DNA from: Duffyella gerundensis
Lineage (GTDB): Bacteria; Pseudomonadota; Gammaproteobacteria; Enterobacterales; Enterobacteriaceae
Direction: 5' to 3'
Length of the DNA stretch: 64,000 bases
Assembly (NCBI RefSeq): GCF_001517405.1
Contig: NZ_LN907827.1
Location: 1,990,587 to 2,054,586 of the forward strand
Shown: positions 9,196 through 19,142 of the stretch, one piece after another
Layout of the letters: every line of letters starts with the position of its first letter
Numbering within the stretch: the first letter of the stretch is position 1
Made by a program: the position numbers and the translations under genes
The notes under the pieces: model-generated
Told to the model about the DNA's origin: nothing
Databases searched by the model: none
What the model saw: only the letters and a program-made list of their open reading frames with translations

Positions 9196-9214
9196 AACAA
9201 AACGGAGTTTTGTT
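9196..9214. promoter_or_regulatory. Perfect inverted repeat upstream of the PcaQ-like gene
   Basis: AACAAAAC-GGA-GTTTTGTT is a perfect 8+3+8 palindrome ending 38 nt before the LysR start codon. It is a candidate regulator-binding site, for example for autoregulation. Position and symmetry are the only evidence. Confidence 0.45.
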
Positions 9215-9252
9215 GCTTGCCTGACCGGCCCTGCATTCACTAATTTGCAGCT

Positions 9253-10176
9253 ATGGACAAAAACTATATTTTTAATCAGCGCATCCGCCTGCGCCACTTA
9301 TACACCTTTGTTGCCGTTGCGCAGCAAGGCACTTTAGGCCGCGCCGCAGAGACGCTGAATCTTAGTCAGCCTGCCCTTTCCAAAACGCTTAACGAGCTGG
9401 AAGAGCTGGCCGGGACACGGTTGTTCGAACGGGGCCGACTTGGCGCGCAGCTCACTACTATGGGTGAACAGTTTCTCACCCATGCCGTGCGTGTGCTTGA
9501 CGCGCTGAATCATGCCGGGCAAAGCTTCAGCCCGGCGGTGGAAGGCCAGCCAGAAATCATTCGCCTTGGCGCACTGACTACCGCGGCAATGGGCATGCTG
9601 CCGTTGATTCTCGATCGCTTTCACAAACAGCAACCGCAAACCACCGTTCAGGTGGCCACGCTGCATAACAACGTGCTGCTGGCGGGCCTGAAAGGCGGTG
9701 ATTTTGATGTGGCGATTGGGCGCATGGCGGACGCCGACATGATGACCGGCCTCACCTATGAACTGCTGTTTCTCGAATCGCTGAAGCTGGTGGTCAGGCC
9801 CGATCATCCCCTGCTTAACGACAACGTGACGTTGTCACGCGCATTGCAGTGGCCGGTGGTGATTTCGCCGGAGGGCACGGCACCGCGTCGCATTGCAGAA
9901 GCGATGATGGCTGAGCAGCAATGTTCACTGCCAACGCACTGCGTGGAGACCTCATCGACCTCGCTGGCACGGCAGCTGGCGCAGCGTTACAACTACGTCT
10001 GGTTTGTGCCTTCTGGCGCAATTAAGGAAGATTTAACGCATAACGCGATGGTTGCGCTGCCGATCGCCTCCAGCGGTCCCGGCGAGCCGGTGGGCATTAT
10101 TACCCGCACCGGCCACGCGCTGACCCTGAGCGGCGAGATTTTACTGGCGACCATCCGCAAATGCCATTCCGGCTAA
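9253..10176 (+). CDS. LysR-family regulator, PcaQ-like
   Basis: LysR-type activator of 307 aa. The N-terminal domain (RIRLRHLYTFVAVAQQGTLG followed by AETLNLSQPALSKTLNELEE) matches the PcaQ/GbpR branch, whose best-known members activate protocatechuate (pca) catabolism in response to a ring-cleavage product. The effector domain includes GALTTAAMGMLP and FDVAIGRMAD. It is divergent from the AAHS transporter/esterase pair, the typical layout for a LysR regulator and its targets. No ring-cleavage genes are in the window, so the effector is unknown. Its stop codon overlaps that of the convergent smrA by 4 bp. Confidence 0.85.
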   Translation: MDKNYIFNQRIRLRHLYTFVAVAQQGTLGRAAETLNLSQPALSKTLNELEELAGTRLFERGRLGAQLTTMGEQFLTHAVRVLDALNHAGQSFSPAVEGQPEIIRLGALTTAAMGMLPLILDRFHKQQPQTTVQVATLHNNVLLAGLKGGDFDVAIGRMADADMMTGLTYELLFLESLKLVVRPDHPLLNDNVTLSRALQWPVVISPEGTAPRRIAEAMMAEQQCSLPTHCVETSSTSLARQLAQRYNYVWFVPSGAIKEDLTHNAMVALPIASSGPGEPVGIITRTGHALTLSGEILLATIRKCHSG

Positions 10177-10739
10177 CGGCTGCGCTTGGCGTGCCGCTCG
10201 CGATTATCCAGCCGCGCCTGCTCACTTTTACGCAGGCCAACGTACAGCGCGCCCGAGCCGCCATGATGCGGCTGTGCGGCGCAGTAAGTCTGCACCTCGT
10301 CAAACTGCTGTAGCCAACAGGCGAGGTAGCTGCGCACCACATTAGCGTGCGATTCGTCATCGCGCCCTTTGCCGTGAATAATAAGCAGGTTACGCAGATT
10401 GTCCTTGCGCGCCTGAATCATAAAATTGAACAACGCCTGACGGCAGCTCTCCACTGGCTGACGCCGCAGATTCAGGCTGGCGTCCAGCTGATATTTGCCT
10501 AACCGCAGTTTATCGAGCACGCCCTGCTGAATGCCTTCCGCTTTATATTCCAGCGGTGTGTCCAGCGGGATCACATCAATAAAATCTCGAGTAAGAAAGT
10601 TATCTACCAGCGCCTGCTCGTGTTGCGCACGCGTTAATTTGGGGGTAGGTGATTTCAGCCAGTGAATATTGGCACAATCTTTCAGTGGTGTGACGTCTTC
10701 CATGGCGTCCAGGAACAGGTTTTTATCATCAAGGATCAT
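10173..10739 (-). CDS. smrA: Smr-domain endonuclease SmrA (YdaL)
   Basis: Small MutS-related protein of 188 aa, very close to E. coli YdaL/SmrA. The N-terminus (DDKNLFLDAMEDVTPLK) precedes the Smr nuclease domain, with LDASLNLRRQPVE (the LDLHG-like start), LLIIHGKGRDD, and the C-terminal HHGGSGALYVGLR typical of Smr nicking endonucleases. The cellular role of SmrA is not settled; DNA nicking has been shown for family members. The ATG at 10739 follows GAGGAAACC. It is divergent from fnr, as in E. coli. Confidence 0.93.
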   Translation of the reverse strand: MILDDKNLFLDAMEDVTPLKDCANIHWLKSPTPKLTRAQHEQALVDNFLTRDFIDVIPLDTPLEYKAEGIQQGVLDKLRLGKYQLDASLNLRRQPVESCRQALFNFMIQARKDNLRNLLIIHGKGRDDESHANVVRSYLACWLQQFDEVQTYCAAQPHHGGSGALYVGLRKSEQARLDNRERHAKRSR

Positions 10740-10987
10740 GGTTTCCTCTCACGCCGCTAAGGCCTGCGCTATGGGCCTGGTTCACAGACAACCGCGAAAG
10801 TTTAGCAAACCCCGCCGGATTGCCTCAACTGGCAACCGAAGAATTCTCGGCGACGCTCGCAATCGGCAATAAAATAAGAAAACCTTATCTCAGATCAAAC
10901 CGTTGGCTTTTTAATCAAAAAATCCCTGTAATTTATATGCCTTCCTGTCCGGCTATCGGTTTATTCTGATAGGGGAAAATGTTAAAA

Positions 10988-11001
10988 TTGATGTCAGTCA
11001 A
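10988..11001. promoter_or_regulatory. FNR box upstream of fnr (autoregulation)
   Basis: TTGAT-GTCA-GTCAA differs at one position from the FNR consensus TTGAT-N4-ATCAA. It ends 19 nt before the fnr ATG, fitting negative autoregulation by promoter occlusion as known for E. coli fnr. Confidence 0.8.
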
Positions 11002-11020
11002 TTATCGTCGAGCGTACATT

Positions 11021-11773
11021 ATGATCCCGGAAAAGAGAATTATTCGGCGCATTCAATCTGGTGGTTGTGCAATTCACTGCCAGGATTGCAGCATTAGTCA
11101 ACTCTGCATTCCCTTCACTCTGAACGAACACGAACTGGATCAACTGGACAATATTATTGAGCGCAAAAAGCCTATTCAAAAAGGCCAGACGCTGTTCAAG
11201 GCGGGCGACGAACTGCGTTCACTTTACGCCATTCGTTCCGGCACCATCAAAAGCTACACCATCACCGAACAGGGCGACGAGCAGATCACCGGATTTCATC
11301 TCGCCGGGGATTTAGTCGGCTTTGATGCCATCGGCAATGCGCAGCATCCAAGCTTTGCGCAGGCGCTGGAAACCGCCATGGTGTGCGAGATTCCTTTTGA
11401 GACGCTCGATGACCTCTCCGGCAAGATGCCGGCGCTGCGTCAGCAGATGATGCGACTGATGAGCGGCGAAATCAAAGGCGATCAGGATATGATTTTGCTG
11501 CTGTCGAAAAAGAACGCGGAAGAGCGTCTGGCCGCTTTTGTCTGGCGTCTGGCGCACCGTTTTGGCCAGCGCGGCTTTTCTCAGCGCGAGTTTCGTCTGA
11601 CCATGACGCGCGGCGATATCGGCAACTATCTTGGCCTGACCGTAGAAACCATCAGCCGCCTGCTCGGACGTTTTCAGAAGAGCGGTATGCTGGCGGTGAA
11701 AGGCAAATATATCACCATCGAAAATCACGCCATGCTGGCTGAACTGGCTGGACAAAGCCGCGGCGCAGCTTGA
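11021..11773 (+). CDS. fnr: Fumarate/nitrate reduction regulator FNR
   Basis: Global anaerobic transcription factor of the Crp family, 250 aa, the same length as in E. coli. The four [4Fe-4S] ligands are all present: Cys20, Cys23, Cys29 and Cys122 (Cys16 is present too). The cyclic-nucleotide-type barrel, dimerisation helix ([24 protein letters not shown]) and helix-turn-helix with the recognition helix in [16 protein letters not shown] are nearly identical to E. coli. The start is set at the conserved [12 protein letters not shown]; the frame is open upstream to 10979 but that extension is not conserved. Without oxygen it dimerises and binds TTGAT-N4-ATCAA sites, one of which lies before this gene and another before fnrS. 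Confidence 0.98.
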   Translation: MIPEKRIIRRIQSGGCAIHCQDCSISQLCIPFTLNEHELDQLDNIIERKKPIQKGQTLFKAGDELRSLYAIRSGTIKSYTITEQGDEQITGFHLAGDLVGFDAIGNAQHPSFAQALETAMVCEIPFETLDDLSGKMPALRQQMMRLMSGEIKGDQDMILLLSKKNAEERLAAFVWRLAHRFGQRGFSQREFRLTMTRGDIGNYLGLTVETISRLLGRFQKSGMLAVKGKYITIENHAMLAELAGQSRGAA

Positions 11774-11780
11774 TTCCGTG

Positions 11781-11812
11781 CCGGATCAATAAATGTTATT
11801 TTATTGATCCGG
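11781..11812. repeat. Perfect 13-bp inverted repeat between fnr and uspE
   Basis: CCGGATCAATAAA and its exact complement flank a 6-nt loop. It begins 8 nt after the fnr stop. No T run follows immediately (CTGGAACTTTTTC comes next), so it is either an imperfect terminator for fnr or an mRNA-stabilising or regulatory hairpin. Confidence 0.65.
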
Positions 11813-11892
11813 CTGGAACTTTTTCACTTCTTCCGCGACCCTACTTAGGCTATCTTTAAACCAGACTAGCTTTGGAGTAAGGAGTTGCCATC

Positions 11893-12843
11893 ATGCTTAA
11901 ATTCAATAATATCCTGGTTGCCATCGATCCCCAGCAGGACGATCAGCCAGCGTTGCGCCGTGCGGTTTACCTCAATCAACGCATTGGTGGCAAAATCAAG
12001 GCCTTCCTGCCCATCTATGACTTCTCTTATGAAATGACCACCCTGCTGTCGCCAGATGAGCGCACCAACATGCGCAAAGGGGTGATCAGTCAGCGCACCG
12101 AGTGGATTCGCGAGCAGGCAGCGGCCTACGTTGAAGCCGGTGTCGATATTGAAATCAAAGTGATCTGGCACAATCGTCCGTTCGAGGCGATTATTCAGGA
12201 AGTGCTCAGCCATCAGCACGATTTGGTGCTGAAAATGACCCACCAGCACGATCGGCTGGAGGCGGTAATCTTTACTCCAACCGACTGGCATTTACTGCGC
12301 AAATGCCCTTGCCCGGTATGGATGGTGAAAGACCAGCCGTGGCCGGTGAATGGCAAAGCGGTAGTGGCGGTCAACTTAGCCAGCGAAGAGCCGCATCATG
12401 ATGCGCTGAATCAGAAGCTGATTCGTGAAACCACTCAGCTGGCCGAAATGGTTAACCATACCGAGGTGCATTTAGTCGGCGCCTATCCGGTTACGCCAAT
12501 CAATATTGCTATCGAGCTGCCCGATTTTGATCCCAGCGTTTATAACGACGCCATTCGCGGCCAGCACCTGGTAGCCATGAAAGCGCTGCGTCAGAAGTTC
12601 AGCATCGGCGAAGAGTTTACCCACGTTGCAAAAGGTATGCCTGAAGAGGTGATCCCGGAGATTGCTCTGCAGCTTGACGCTGGCGTGGTGGTGCTGGGCA
12701 CCATTGGTCGCACCGGCTTATCAGCCGCCTTCCTCGGCAACACGGCCGAACAGGTGATCGATCATTTGCGCTGCGATCTGCTGGCAATTAAGCCAGATGA
12801 TTTTGTCTCGCCGATTGCGCTGGATAATGATGAAGAGGATTAA
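11893..12843 (+). CDS. uspE: Universal stress protein E
   Basis: Tandem-Usp protein of 316 aa, close to E. coli UspE throughout. Two Usp domains (about 1-150 and 155-305) are fused; the second carries the [20 protein letters not shown] nucleotide-loop signature. UspE is linked to stress resistance, cell aggregation and motility in E. coli; its biochemical activity is unknown. The ATG at 11893 is preceded by AAGGAG. Gene order fnr-uspE is conserved. The acidic C-terminus (DNDEED) matches the family. Confidence 0.96.
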   Translation: MLKFNNILVAIDPQQDDQPALRRAVYLNQRIGGKIKAFLPIYDFSYEMTTLLSPDERTNMRKGVISQRTEWIREQAAAYVEAGVDIEIKVIWHNRPFEAIIQEVLSHQHDLVLKMTHQHDRLEAVIFTPTDWHLLRKCPCPVWMVKDQPWPVNGKAVVAVNLASEEPHHDALNQKLIRETTQLAEMVNHTEVHLVGAYPVTPINIAIELPDFDPSVYNDAIRGQHLVAMKALRQKFSIGEEFTHVAKGMPEEVIPEIALQLDAGVVVLGTIGRTGLSAAFLGNTAEQVIDHLRCDLLAIKPDDFVSPIALDNDEED

Positions 12844-12870
12844 GCTGTCGATATGACGGTGTAATGAAGA

Positions 12871-12894
12871 AACGGGGCTAACGCCCCGTTTTTT
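12871..12894. terminator. Terminator between uspE and pntB
   Basis: AACGGGGC and GCCCCGTT form a stem with a 4-nt loop and a T run on the plus strand. A-rich bases upstream make it usable for the convergent pnt operon too. Confidence 0.85.
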
Positions 12895-12903
12895 ATGGCC
12901 TGA

Positions 12904-14298
12904 CTACGCTTCCAGCGCTTTCAGAATCGCCTCGACGCTCTGTTTGGCATCACCGAACAGCATCTGCGTATTCTCTTTGAAGAACAGCGGATTTTGTACC
13001 CCGGCGTAGCCGGTGTTCATTGAGCGCTTAAACACGATGACGTTCTGCGCCTTCCACACTTCCAGCACCGGCATCCCGGCAATCGGGCTGCGTGGATCGT
13101 CCTGCGCCGCCGGATTCACCGTATCATTGGCCCCGATGACCAGTACCGTGTCAGTGTCGCTGAAATCATCGTTGATCTCATCCATCTCCAGCACGACGTC
13201 ATAAGGCACTTTGGCTTCGGCCAGCAGCACGTTCATATGGCCAGGCAAGCGCCCTGCTACCGGATGAATACCAAAGCGCACCTTAATGCCGCGCTTACGC
13301 AGACGCGCGGTAATGTCAGCCACCGGATACTGCGCCTGCGCCACCGCCATACCATAGCCGGGGGTGATAATTACCGAACTGCTGTTTTTCAGCAGCTCGG
13401 CGGTCTCAGCCGCGCTGATTTCACGGTGCTCGCCCGCCTCTTCTGCTTCGCTTCCTGCACTGCTGTCGGTACCAAAACCGCCGGCAATCACGCTGATAAA
13501 CGAGCGGTTCATCGCCTTACACATGATGTAAGAGAGGATGGCACCGGACGATCCTACCAGTGCGCCGGTGACAATCAGCAGGTCATTGCTTAGCATAAAG
13601 CCCGCCGCCGCCGCCGCCCAGCCTGAGTAGGAGTTGAGCATTGACACCACGACCGGCATATCCGCGCCGCCGATTGAAGCGACCAGATGCCAGCCAAATG
13701 CCAGAGCAATCACCGTCATCACCAGCAAGGCAAACGCCTGCGCACCGGTGCTCCCGGTGCTGACAAACCACAGCAGCAGCAGAAACGACACCACCAGCGC
13801 CAGCAGGTTAAGCCGATGACGATGCGGTAACATCAGCGGTTTCGACGACAGGCTACCGCGCAGCTTGCCAAAGGCAACAATCGAGCCGGTAAAGGTCACC
13901 GCACCGATAAAGATGCCAAGGAAAACTTCCGTAAGATGGATGTTTTCCATTACCGGCAGCAGGCCTGGTGCATGATCGAGATAGCTGTTAAAGCCGACCA
14001 GCACCGCGGCCAGGCCAACAAAACTGTGCAACACCGCAACCAGCTCCGGCATCTGCGTCATTTCTACTTTTTTAGCCAGCCGAATACCGATTGCGCCGCC
14101 AATCACCATCGCCACCAGCACCCAGCCAACATTGCCGCTGTAAGGGCCGAAGATGGTGGCCAGCAGCGCAATCGCCATGCCGCTCATGCCAAAAAGATTG
14201 CCCTGCTTCGAGGTCTCGTGCTTTGACAGCCCCGCGAGGCTACAAATAAAAAGAATTGCGGCAACAATGTATGCTGCAGTCACTAATCCGCCAGACAT
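12904..14298 (-). CDS. pntB: NAD(P) transhydrogenase subunit beta
   Basis: Membrane-bound proton-translocating transhydrogenase beta subunit, 464 aa (E. coli 462). It has about nine N-terminal transmembrane segments (residues 1-260) and a C-terminal NADP(H)-binding domain III with [30 protein letters not shown] and the [10 protein letters not shown] loop. With PntA it couples proton entry to hydride transfer from NADH to NADP+. The start has a GAGGT site. It lies 11 bp after pntA in an operon. Confidence 0.97.
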   Translation of the reverse strand: MSGGLVTAAYIVAAILFICSLAGLSKHETSKQGNLFGMSGMAIALLATIFGPYSGNVGWVLVAMVIGGAIGIRLAKKVEMTQMPELVAVLHSFVGLAAVLVGFNSYLDHAPGLLPVMENIHLTEVFLGIFIGAVTFTGSIVAFGKLRGSLSSKPLMLPHRHRLNLLALVVSFLLLLWFVSTGSTGAQAFALLVMTVIALAFGWHLVASIGGADMPVVVSMLNSYSGWAAAAAGFMLSNDLLIVTGALVGSSGAILSYIMCKAMNRSFISVIAGGFGTDSSAGSEAEEAGEHREISAAETAELLKNSSSVIITPGYGMAVAQAQYPVADITARLRKRGIKVRFGIHPVAGRLPGHMNVLLAEAKVPYDVVLEMDEINDDFSDTDTVLVIGANDTVNPAAQDDPRSPIAGMPVLEVWKAQNVIVFKRSMNTGYAGVQNPLFFKENTQMLFGDAKQSVEAILKALEA

Positions 14299-14309
14299 GC
14301 TGTTACCTC

Positions 14310-15842
14310 TCAGTGTTTACGGAACATTTTCAGCATGCGCTGAGTGACGGTGAAACCACCGAAAATATTGATGCTGGCAATCAGCACCGCCACAAAAGCA
14401 AAGAACGTGACCCAGCCGCCATGACCAATTTGCAGCACTGCGCCAATCACAATGATGCCGGATATGGCGTTGGTGACCGACATCAACGGCGTATGCAGCG
14501 CATGACTGACGTTCCAGACCACGTAGTAACCGACCACGCAGGAGAGCGCAAACACGGTAAAATGCGACAGAAATTCGGCGGGCGCGACGTTAGCCAGCGA
14601 AGCAAACAGCACAATCGCCAGCGCGATCGGGCCATATTTACGCCACGGTGAAGCGGGTTTGGCCGGCTGAACCTCGATCGCCGCGATTTTCGGTGCAGCA
14701 GCTTTTGGCGCGGCTGAAACCTGAATCGGTGGCGCGGGCCAGGTCACTTCGCCGTCGCGCACCACGGTCACACCGCGGATCACCACGTCGTCGAAATCAA
14801 TGGTCACGCGGCCATCTTTCTCTTTGCACAGCAGCTTCAGCAGGTTGACCAGGTTAGTGCCATAAAGCTGAGAAGATTGCGTCGGCAGGCGGCTGGGCAG
14901 ATCGGTGTAGCCGATGATTTTTACACCGTTATCCGTCACCACGATCTCATCCGCGCGGGTTAAGGCGCAGTTTCCGCCGGTTTGCGCTGCCAGATCGACA
15001 ATCACGCTGCCCGGTTTCATCGCGGCCACCATTTCTGCGGTAATCAGCTCCGGTGCCGGTTTGCCCGGAATCAGCGCCGTGGTGACGATGATATCGACAT
15101 CACGTGCCTGAGCGGTGAACAGCGCCATCTCAGCGGCAATAAACGCCGGTGACATCTCTTTGGCATAGCCATCACCGCTGCCCGCCTCTTCTTCGACATG
15201 CAGCTCAAGGAACTCGGCACCCATACTCTGCACCTGCTCTTTGACCTCCGGCCGCGTGTCGAACGCGCGTACGATAGCGCCCAAACTGCCCGCCGCGCCA
15301 ATCGCCGCTAGCCCGGCCACGCCTGCACCAATGACCAGTACTTTGGCCGGTGGCACTTTACCCGCCGCGGTGATCTGGCCGGTAAAGAAGCGTCCAAACT
15401 CATGGGCCGCTTCGACAATGGCGCGGTAACCCGCAATGTTAGCCATTGAACTTAGCGCATCCAGCGACTGCGCTCGCGAGATACGGGGCACTGCATCCAT
15501 CGACATCACGCTGACCTGTTGCGCGGCCAGCTTCGCCATCAGCTCTGGGTTCTGTGCTGGCCAGATAAAGCTGATCAGCAGCGTACCCGCGCGCATCAGC
15601 GCTATTTCGCTGTCGGTTGGCGCATTAACCTTGAGAATAATCTCTGACTGCCAGACGGTAGCCGTGTCGACCACGCTGGCGCCCGCCTCACTGAAGGCGC
15701 GATCGTCAAAGCTCGCCCGCTGACCCGCCTGCGCTTCAATAGCCACACTGAAACCCAGCGCGATCAGCTGCTCCACCGTTTTCGGTGTTGCCGCCACGCG
15801 GGATTCATTGGGCAGCCGCTCTTTCGGTACACCAATCAACAT
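14310..15842 (-). CDS. pntA: NAD(P) transhydrogenase subunit alpha
   Basis: Alpha subunit of proton-pumping transhydrogenase, 510 aa as in E. coli. An NAD(H)-binding domain I (alanine dehydrogenase-like; [18 protein letters not shown]ossmann loop near residue 172) is followed by an Ala/Pro-rich linker and four membrane helices (about 400-510) including the conserved [26 protein letters not shown] region. The start is at [15 protein letters not shown] with an AAGGG site, not the ATG 18 nt upstream. First gene of pntAB. Confidence 0.97.
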   Translation of the reverse strand: MLIGVPKERLPNESRVAATPKTVEQLIALGFSVAIEAQAGQRASFDDRAFSEAGASVVDTATVWQSEIILKVNAPTDSEIALMRAGTLLISFIWPAQNPELMAKLAAQQVSVMSMDAVPRISRAQSLDALSSMANIAGYRAIVEAAHEFGRFFTGQITAAGKVPPAKVLVIGAGVAGLAAIGAAGSLGAIVRAFDTRPEVKEQVQSMGAEFLELHVEEEAGSGDGYAKEMSPAFIAAEMALFTAQARDVDIIVTTALIPGKPAPELITAEMVAAMKPGSVIVDLAAQTGGNCALTRADEIVVTDNGVKIIGYTDLPSRLPTQSSQLYGTNLVNLLKLLCKEKDGRVTIDFDDVVIRGVTVVRDGEVTWPAPPIQVSAAPKAAAPKIAAIEVQPAKPASPWRKYGPIALAIVLFASLANVAPAEFLSHFTVFALSCVVGYYVVWNVSHALHTPLMSVTNAISGIIVIGAVLQIGHGGWVTFFAFVAVLIASINIFGGFTVTQRMLKMFRKH

Positions 15843-16616
15843 AATGTTCCCTTTCATCAAATGAACGATATCTTGTTATATAGCGTTTTGAATTAGCGTG
15901 ATACGACCTGTATCAAACTGTTAATAAGCTACTGAAATTCGGGATAGCGATCTATTGCTTATCGCCAGGCAGGAAGTTTTTGCCTTTATATTGTCGAATT
16001 GTCGCGTTGCACTATCCTGCTCTGCGGTGAATGGGCTATTTACTGACATATTCTGCTGAGCCGAATCGTGTCGAAGATGATTTACTGCTGATAAAAAACA
16101 AATACTTAACAGCTAGTTAGCTGATTTTCCGTTAAGTCTAACCACGCCAGGTGGTTAATGTGCCGTCGCAGAGGAGATATTTTGCGAAATTGTTATTTTA
16201 TGCGCGGTAATTTGTTATTTTTTGGTGCGATGAAAATCATTAAAAAGATAAAATCGCACAATGTTTTCACAATAAGGCATTGCGAAATAAGCGAGGAAAC
16301 GATCAGCAACACTATCACCGCTTTATGACATTATTTAATTCGTTATCCTCGGCTTAGCGATAAATATTATGCCTTGCGCGCCGTCTTGCGGAGGGATCGG
16401 CCGTCTGCTATGGTGGCTACCGCCTCCGGCGGCGCAGATGCCGTCGTCTATTCCCTCGTGCAGATAACTGACCCTCTCGACAACCGCGTTTCTCCACAGC
16501 ACGGCCGGGCAGAAAAATCACAGGACGGTGAGGCAGTAAAATGAAAAGCCGATATTGTGGGCGGTGCAGACCGGTGCGTTTTTGATCTTTTTTGCGTAAG
16601 GCGAAGGACACTTTAT
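15843..16616. other. 774-bp intergenic region between pntA and ydgH, with a GC-rich leader
   Basis: The first 520 bp are AT-rich and hold the pntA promoter region; I see no convincing gene there. From about 16370 the composition turns sharply GC-rich up to about 16580, just upstream of ydgH on the same strand. This part contains a perfect hairpin CCGCC-TCC-GGCGG (16420-16432) and a TAAATATTAT stretch (16361-16370) that could be a -10 region. It may be a long structured 5' leader of ydgH or an unlisted small RNA. I do not recognise a known family. Confidence 0.4.
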
Positions 16617-17570
16617 ATGAAGCTGAAGAATTCCATTCTGGCGTCAACCCTGTTAACGCTGCTGGCGGCAAATGCCTGGGCAGCCGAGGAGATTTCGCCA
16701 GAGAAAGCGGCCACGTTGCAACCATTCGAACGTATTAATGTCAGCGGCCGTTTTAATGCCATCGGCGACGCCAGCGACGCGGTCTCCAAACGTGCCGATG
16801 AGATGGGCGCGGCGTATTACTATATTCAGGGTATTAACGATACCAACGGCAACGGCGGCAACTGGCGTGTGACTGCCGATCTCTATCGTGCCGATGCCCC
16901 TGCTGCCAGCGATAAGCAAACCTACCGCAAGTTCAACGGTGTACGTGAACTGCCAAAGGCCGAGGCGTATCAGCTGGAGCCGTTTGATACCGTTTCAGTA
17001 AGCGGGTTCTATCGCAGCCAGCCCGATGTGAATGATGCCATTTCCAAAGCCGCCAAAGAAAAAGGCGCGGAGTCATTCTTTATCGTTCGTCAAATTGATG
17101 CCAACAACGGCGGCAACCAGTACGTTACCGCCTATGTTTACAAAGCCGACGCGAAGAAACGTGCGGTGCAGAGTCCAAACCTGATCCCACGTGATTCAGA
17201 AGCGGGCAAAGCGGCACTGGCGGCGGGCGGTGCGGCGGCGAAACAGGTTGAACTGCCGGGCGTTGCCTCGTCAGAAACCCCAAGCGCCAGCGTGGGCCGT
17301 TTTTATGAAACGCAGAGCTCAACCGGCAAACGTTATACCGTCAATCTGCCAAATGGCCAGTCGGTGCAGGAAGTTAACGCCATCAGCGCGGCGCAAATGC
17401 AGCCCTTTGATACCGTTACCTTTACCGGTCACTTCGGCACGCCAACTCAAATTTCAGAAGAAGTGGCGAAACGCGGTGCCGCCAAGGGCGCGAAGTATTA
17501 TCACATCACGCGTCAGTGGCAGAACCAAAGCGGTGGTAACCTCACTGTTACCGCCGATTTGTTCAAGTAA
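16617..17570 (+). CDS. ydgH: YdgH, periplasmic protein with three DUF1471 domains
   Basis: Exported protein of 317 aa (E. coli YdgH 314), with a signal peptide ending at NAWA/AEEI. Three BhsA/YhcN-type DUF1471 repeats are visible at about 37-100, 115-180 and 255-317, each with an 'L.PFD.V.VSG.F' start and an 'A...GA..y.I....' motif followed by a beta-strand ending in VTA(D/Y)(L/V)YKA-like residues. DUF1471 proteins are linked to stress and biofilm; the role of YdgH is not established. The start follows GAAGGA. Its stop is followed by a strong terminator. Confidence 0.93.
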   Translation: MKLKNSILASTLLTLLAANAWAAEEISPEKAATLQPFERINVSGRFNAIGDASDAVSKRADEMGAAYYYIQGINDTNGNGGNWRVTADLYRADAPAASDKQTYRKFNGVRELPKAEAYQLEPFDTVSVSGFYRSQPDVNDAISKAAKEKGAESFFIVRQIDANNGGNQYVTAYVYKADAKKRAVQSPNLIPRDSEAGKAALAAGGAAAKQVELPGVASSETPSASVGRFYETQSSTGKRYTVNLPNGQSVQEVNAISAAQMQPFDTVTFTGHFGTPTQISEEVAKRGAAKGAKYYHITRQWQNQSGGNLTVTADLFK

Positions 17571-17578
17571 TTCACTTC

Positions 17579-17603
17579 GGGCAGCATTTATGCTGCCCTT
17601 TTT
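17579..17603 (+). terminator. Terminator after ydgH
   Basis: GGGCAGCA-TTTA-TGCTGCCC followed by five T: a perfect 8-bp stem directly after the ydgH stop. Confidence 0.88.
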
Positions 17604-17756
17604 GCTTCATCCCCAGTCTTTTCTGCATATCCATGCATTGCACTTGCCTGTCGCTCTCCGTAGAATCAGCCGCCGATAAGTCGGCGCACCTTTGCCCCGA
17701 ACAGATGATTTTTAACGGCACAGTTGGCGTATAACAGGCCAACGCAGGACAGCATT

Positions 17757-19142
17757 TTGGAAAAAAAACTTGGTCTTACCGCGCTAACCGCACTGGTACT
17801 CAGCTCGATGCTTGGCGCGGGCGTTTTCAGCCTGCCGCAAAACATGGCGGCGGTGGCCAGCCCGGCCGCGCTCCTGATTGGCTGGGCTATTACCGGGGTC
17901 GGCATTGTGATGCTGGCGATGGCGATGCTGCTGCTGACGCGCATCAAACCTGAACTCGACGGCGGCATTTTCAGCTACGCGCGCGCTGGCTTTGGTGAAG
18001 TGATGGGCTTTTGCTCCGCCTGGGGCTACTGGCTCTGCGCGGTGATCGCCAACGTCTCCTATCTGGTGATTGTCTTTTCCGCCTTCAGCTTCTTTACCGA
18101 CACGCCCGATCGGGTGATTTTCGGCGACGGCAACACCTGGCAATCGATGATCGGCGCCTCGGTGCTGCTCTGGCTGGTGCACTGGCTGGTATTGCGCGGC
18201 GTACAGACGGCGGCGGGCATCAATCTGCTGGCCACGCTGGGCAAGCTGGTCCCTTTGGCGGTGTTTGTGGTGTTGGCGATTGCCGCGTTTAACCTCGACA
18301 AGTTCCGCCTCGATTTCACCGGCATTGAACTGGGCCAGCCGGTCTGGCAGCAGGTAAAGCAGACCATGCTGATTACGTTATGGGTATTTATTGGCGTTGA
18401 AGGCGCGGTGGTGGTTTCATCGCGCGCCAGCAATAAGCGCGACGTTGGCCGCGCCACCATGTTAGCGGTGCTGGCAGCGCTGGTGGTTTACCTGCTGGTA
18501 ACGATGCTGTCGCTGGGCATTATTCCGCGCGCTGAGCTGGCGGAAATGCGTAACCCTTCAATGGGTGGCCTGATGGCGCTGCTGCTGGGCGGTGGCGGTC
18601 ATGTGCTGATCGCGGTTGGGCTGCTGATTTCCGTCTGTGGCGCCTATCTCAGCTGGACTATCATGGCCGCTGAAGTGCCGTTTATTGCCGCCCAACAGGG
18701 TGCCTTCCCGCGTTCACTCAGCAAGCAAAATGCCCGTCAGGCTCCGGCCGCTTCACTGTGGCTCACCAACGGCAGCGTGCAAATTTGCCTGATTCTGATT
18801 GCCCTGACCCATGCTGATTACAACACGCTGCTGACCATCGCCTCAGAGATGATTCTGGTGCCTTATCTGCTGGTTGGGCTGTATCTGTGGAAAGTGGCGG
18901 CGGGCAAACCCAAAGTGCTGTTTGTTGCCGCAGGCGCGACGATTTATGGTTTGTGGCTGCTCTACGCATCGGGGCCGATGCATCTGCTGATGTCCGTGGT
19001 GCTTTACGCGCCGGGGCTGCTGCTGTTCCTGTTCGCCCGTCGTGGCGGACGCGGCACCAGCCCGTTGCATATCGCGGAAAAAGCGCTGATGGTGCTGTTG
19101 ATTGTGGCGGCAGTGCCGGCGGTATGGATGCTGCTGCGTTAG
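17757..19142 (+). CDS. ydgI: YdgI, APC-family amino acid antiporter (arginine/ornithine type)
   Basis: Inner-membrane transporter of 461 aa with about 12-13 TM segments, close to E. coli YdgI, a member of the basic amino acid/polyamine antiporter branch of the APC superfamily. TM1 carries SSMLGAGVFSLPQNMA, typical of the family's substrate-binding unwound helix. The E. coli protein begins MEKKLGL; here the equivalent codon is TTG at 17757, preceded by AGGAC, so a TTG start is likely (another TTG lies at 17724). Its substrate is inferred from the family and has not been demonstrated. It overlaps the convergent small gene by 4 bp at the stops. Confidence 0.92.
   Translation: MEKKLGLTALTALVLSSMLGAGVFSLPQNMAAVASPAALLIGWAITGVGIVMLAMAMLLLTRIKPELDGGIFSYARAGFGEVMGFCSAWGYWLCAVIANVSYLVIVFSAFSFFTDTPDRVIFGDGNTWQSMIGASVLLWLVHWLVLRGVQTAAGINLLATLGKLVPLAVFVVLAIAAFNLDKFRLDFTGIELGQPVWQQVKQTMLITLWVFIGVEGAVVVSSRASNKRDVGRATMLAVLAALVVYLLVTMLSLGIIPRAELAEMRNPSMGGLMALLLGGGGHVLIAVGLLISVCGAYLSWTIMAAEVPFIAAQQGAFPRSLSKQNARQAPAASLWLTNGSVQICLILIALTHADYNTLLTIASEMILVPYLLVGLYLWKVAAGKPKVLFVAAGATIYGLWLLYASGPMHLLMSVVLYAPGLLLFLFARRGGRGTSPLHIAEKALMVLLIVAAVPAVWMLLR

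Noticed and set aside
16417..16725. 102-aa minus-strand frame over the ydgH leader and start
   Set aside because: Overlaps the start of ydgH antisense; no ribosome-binding site.
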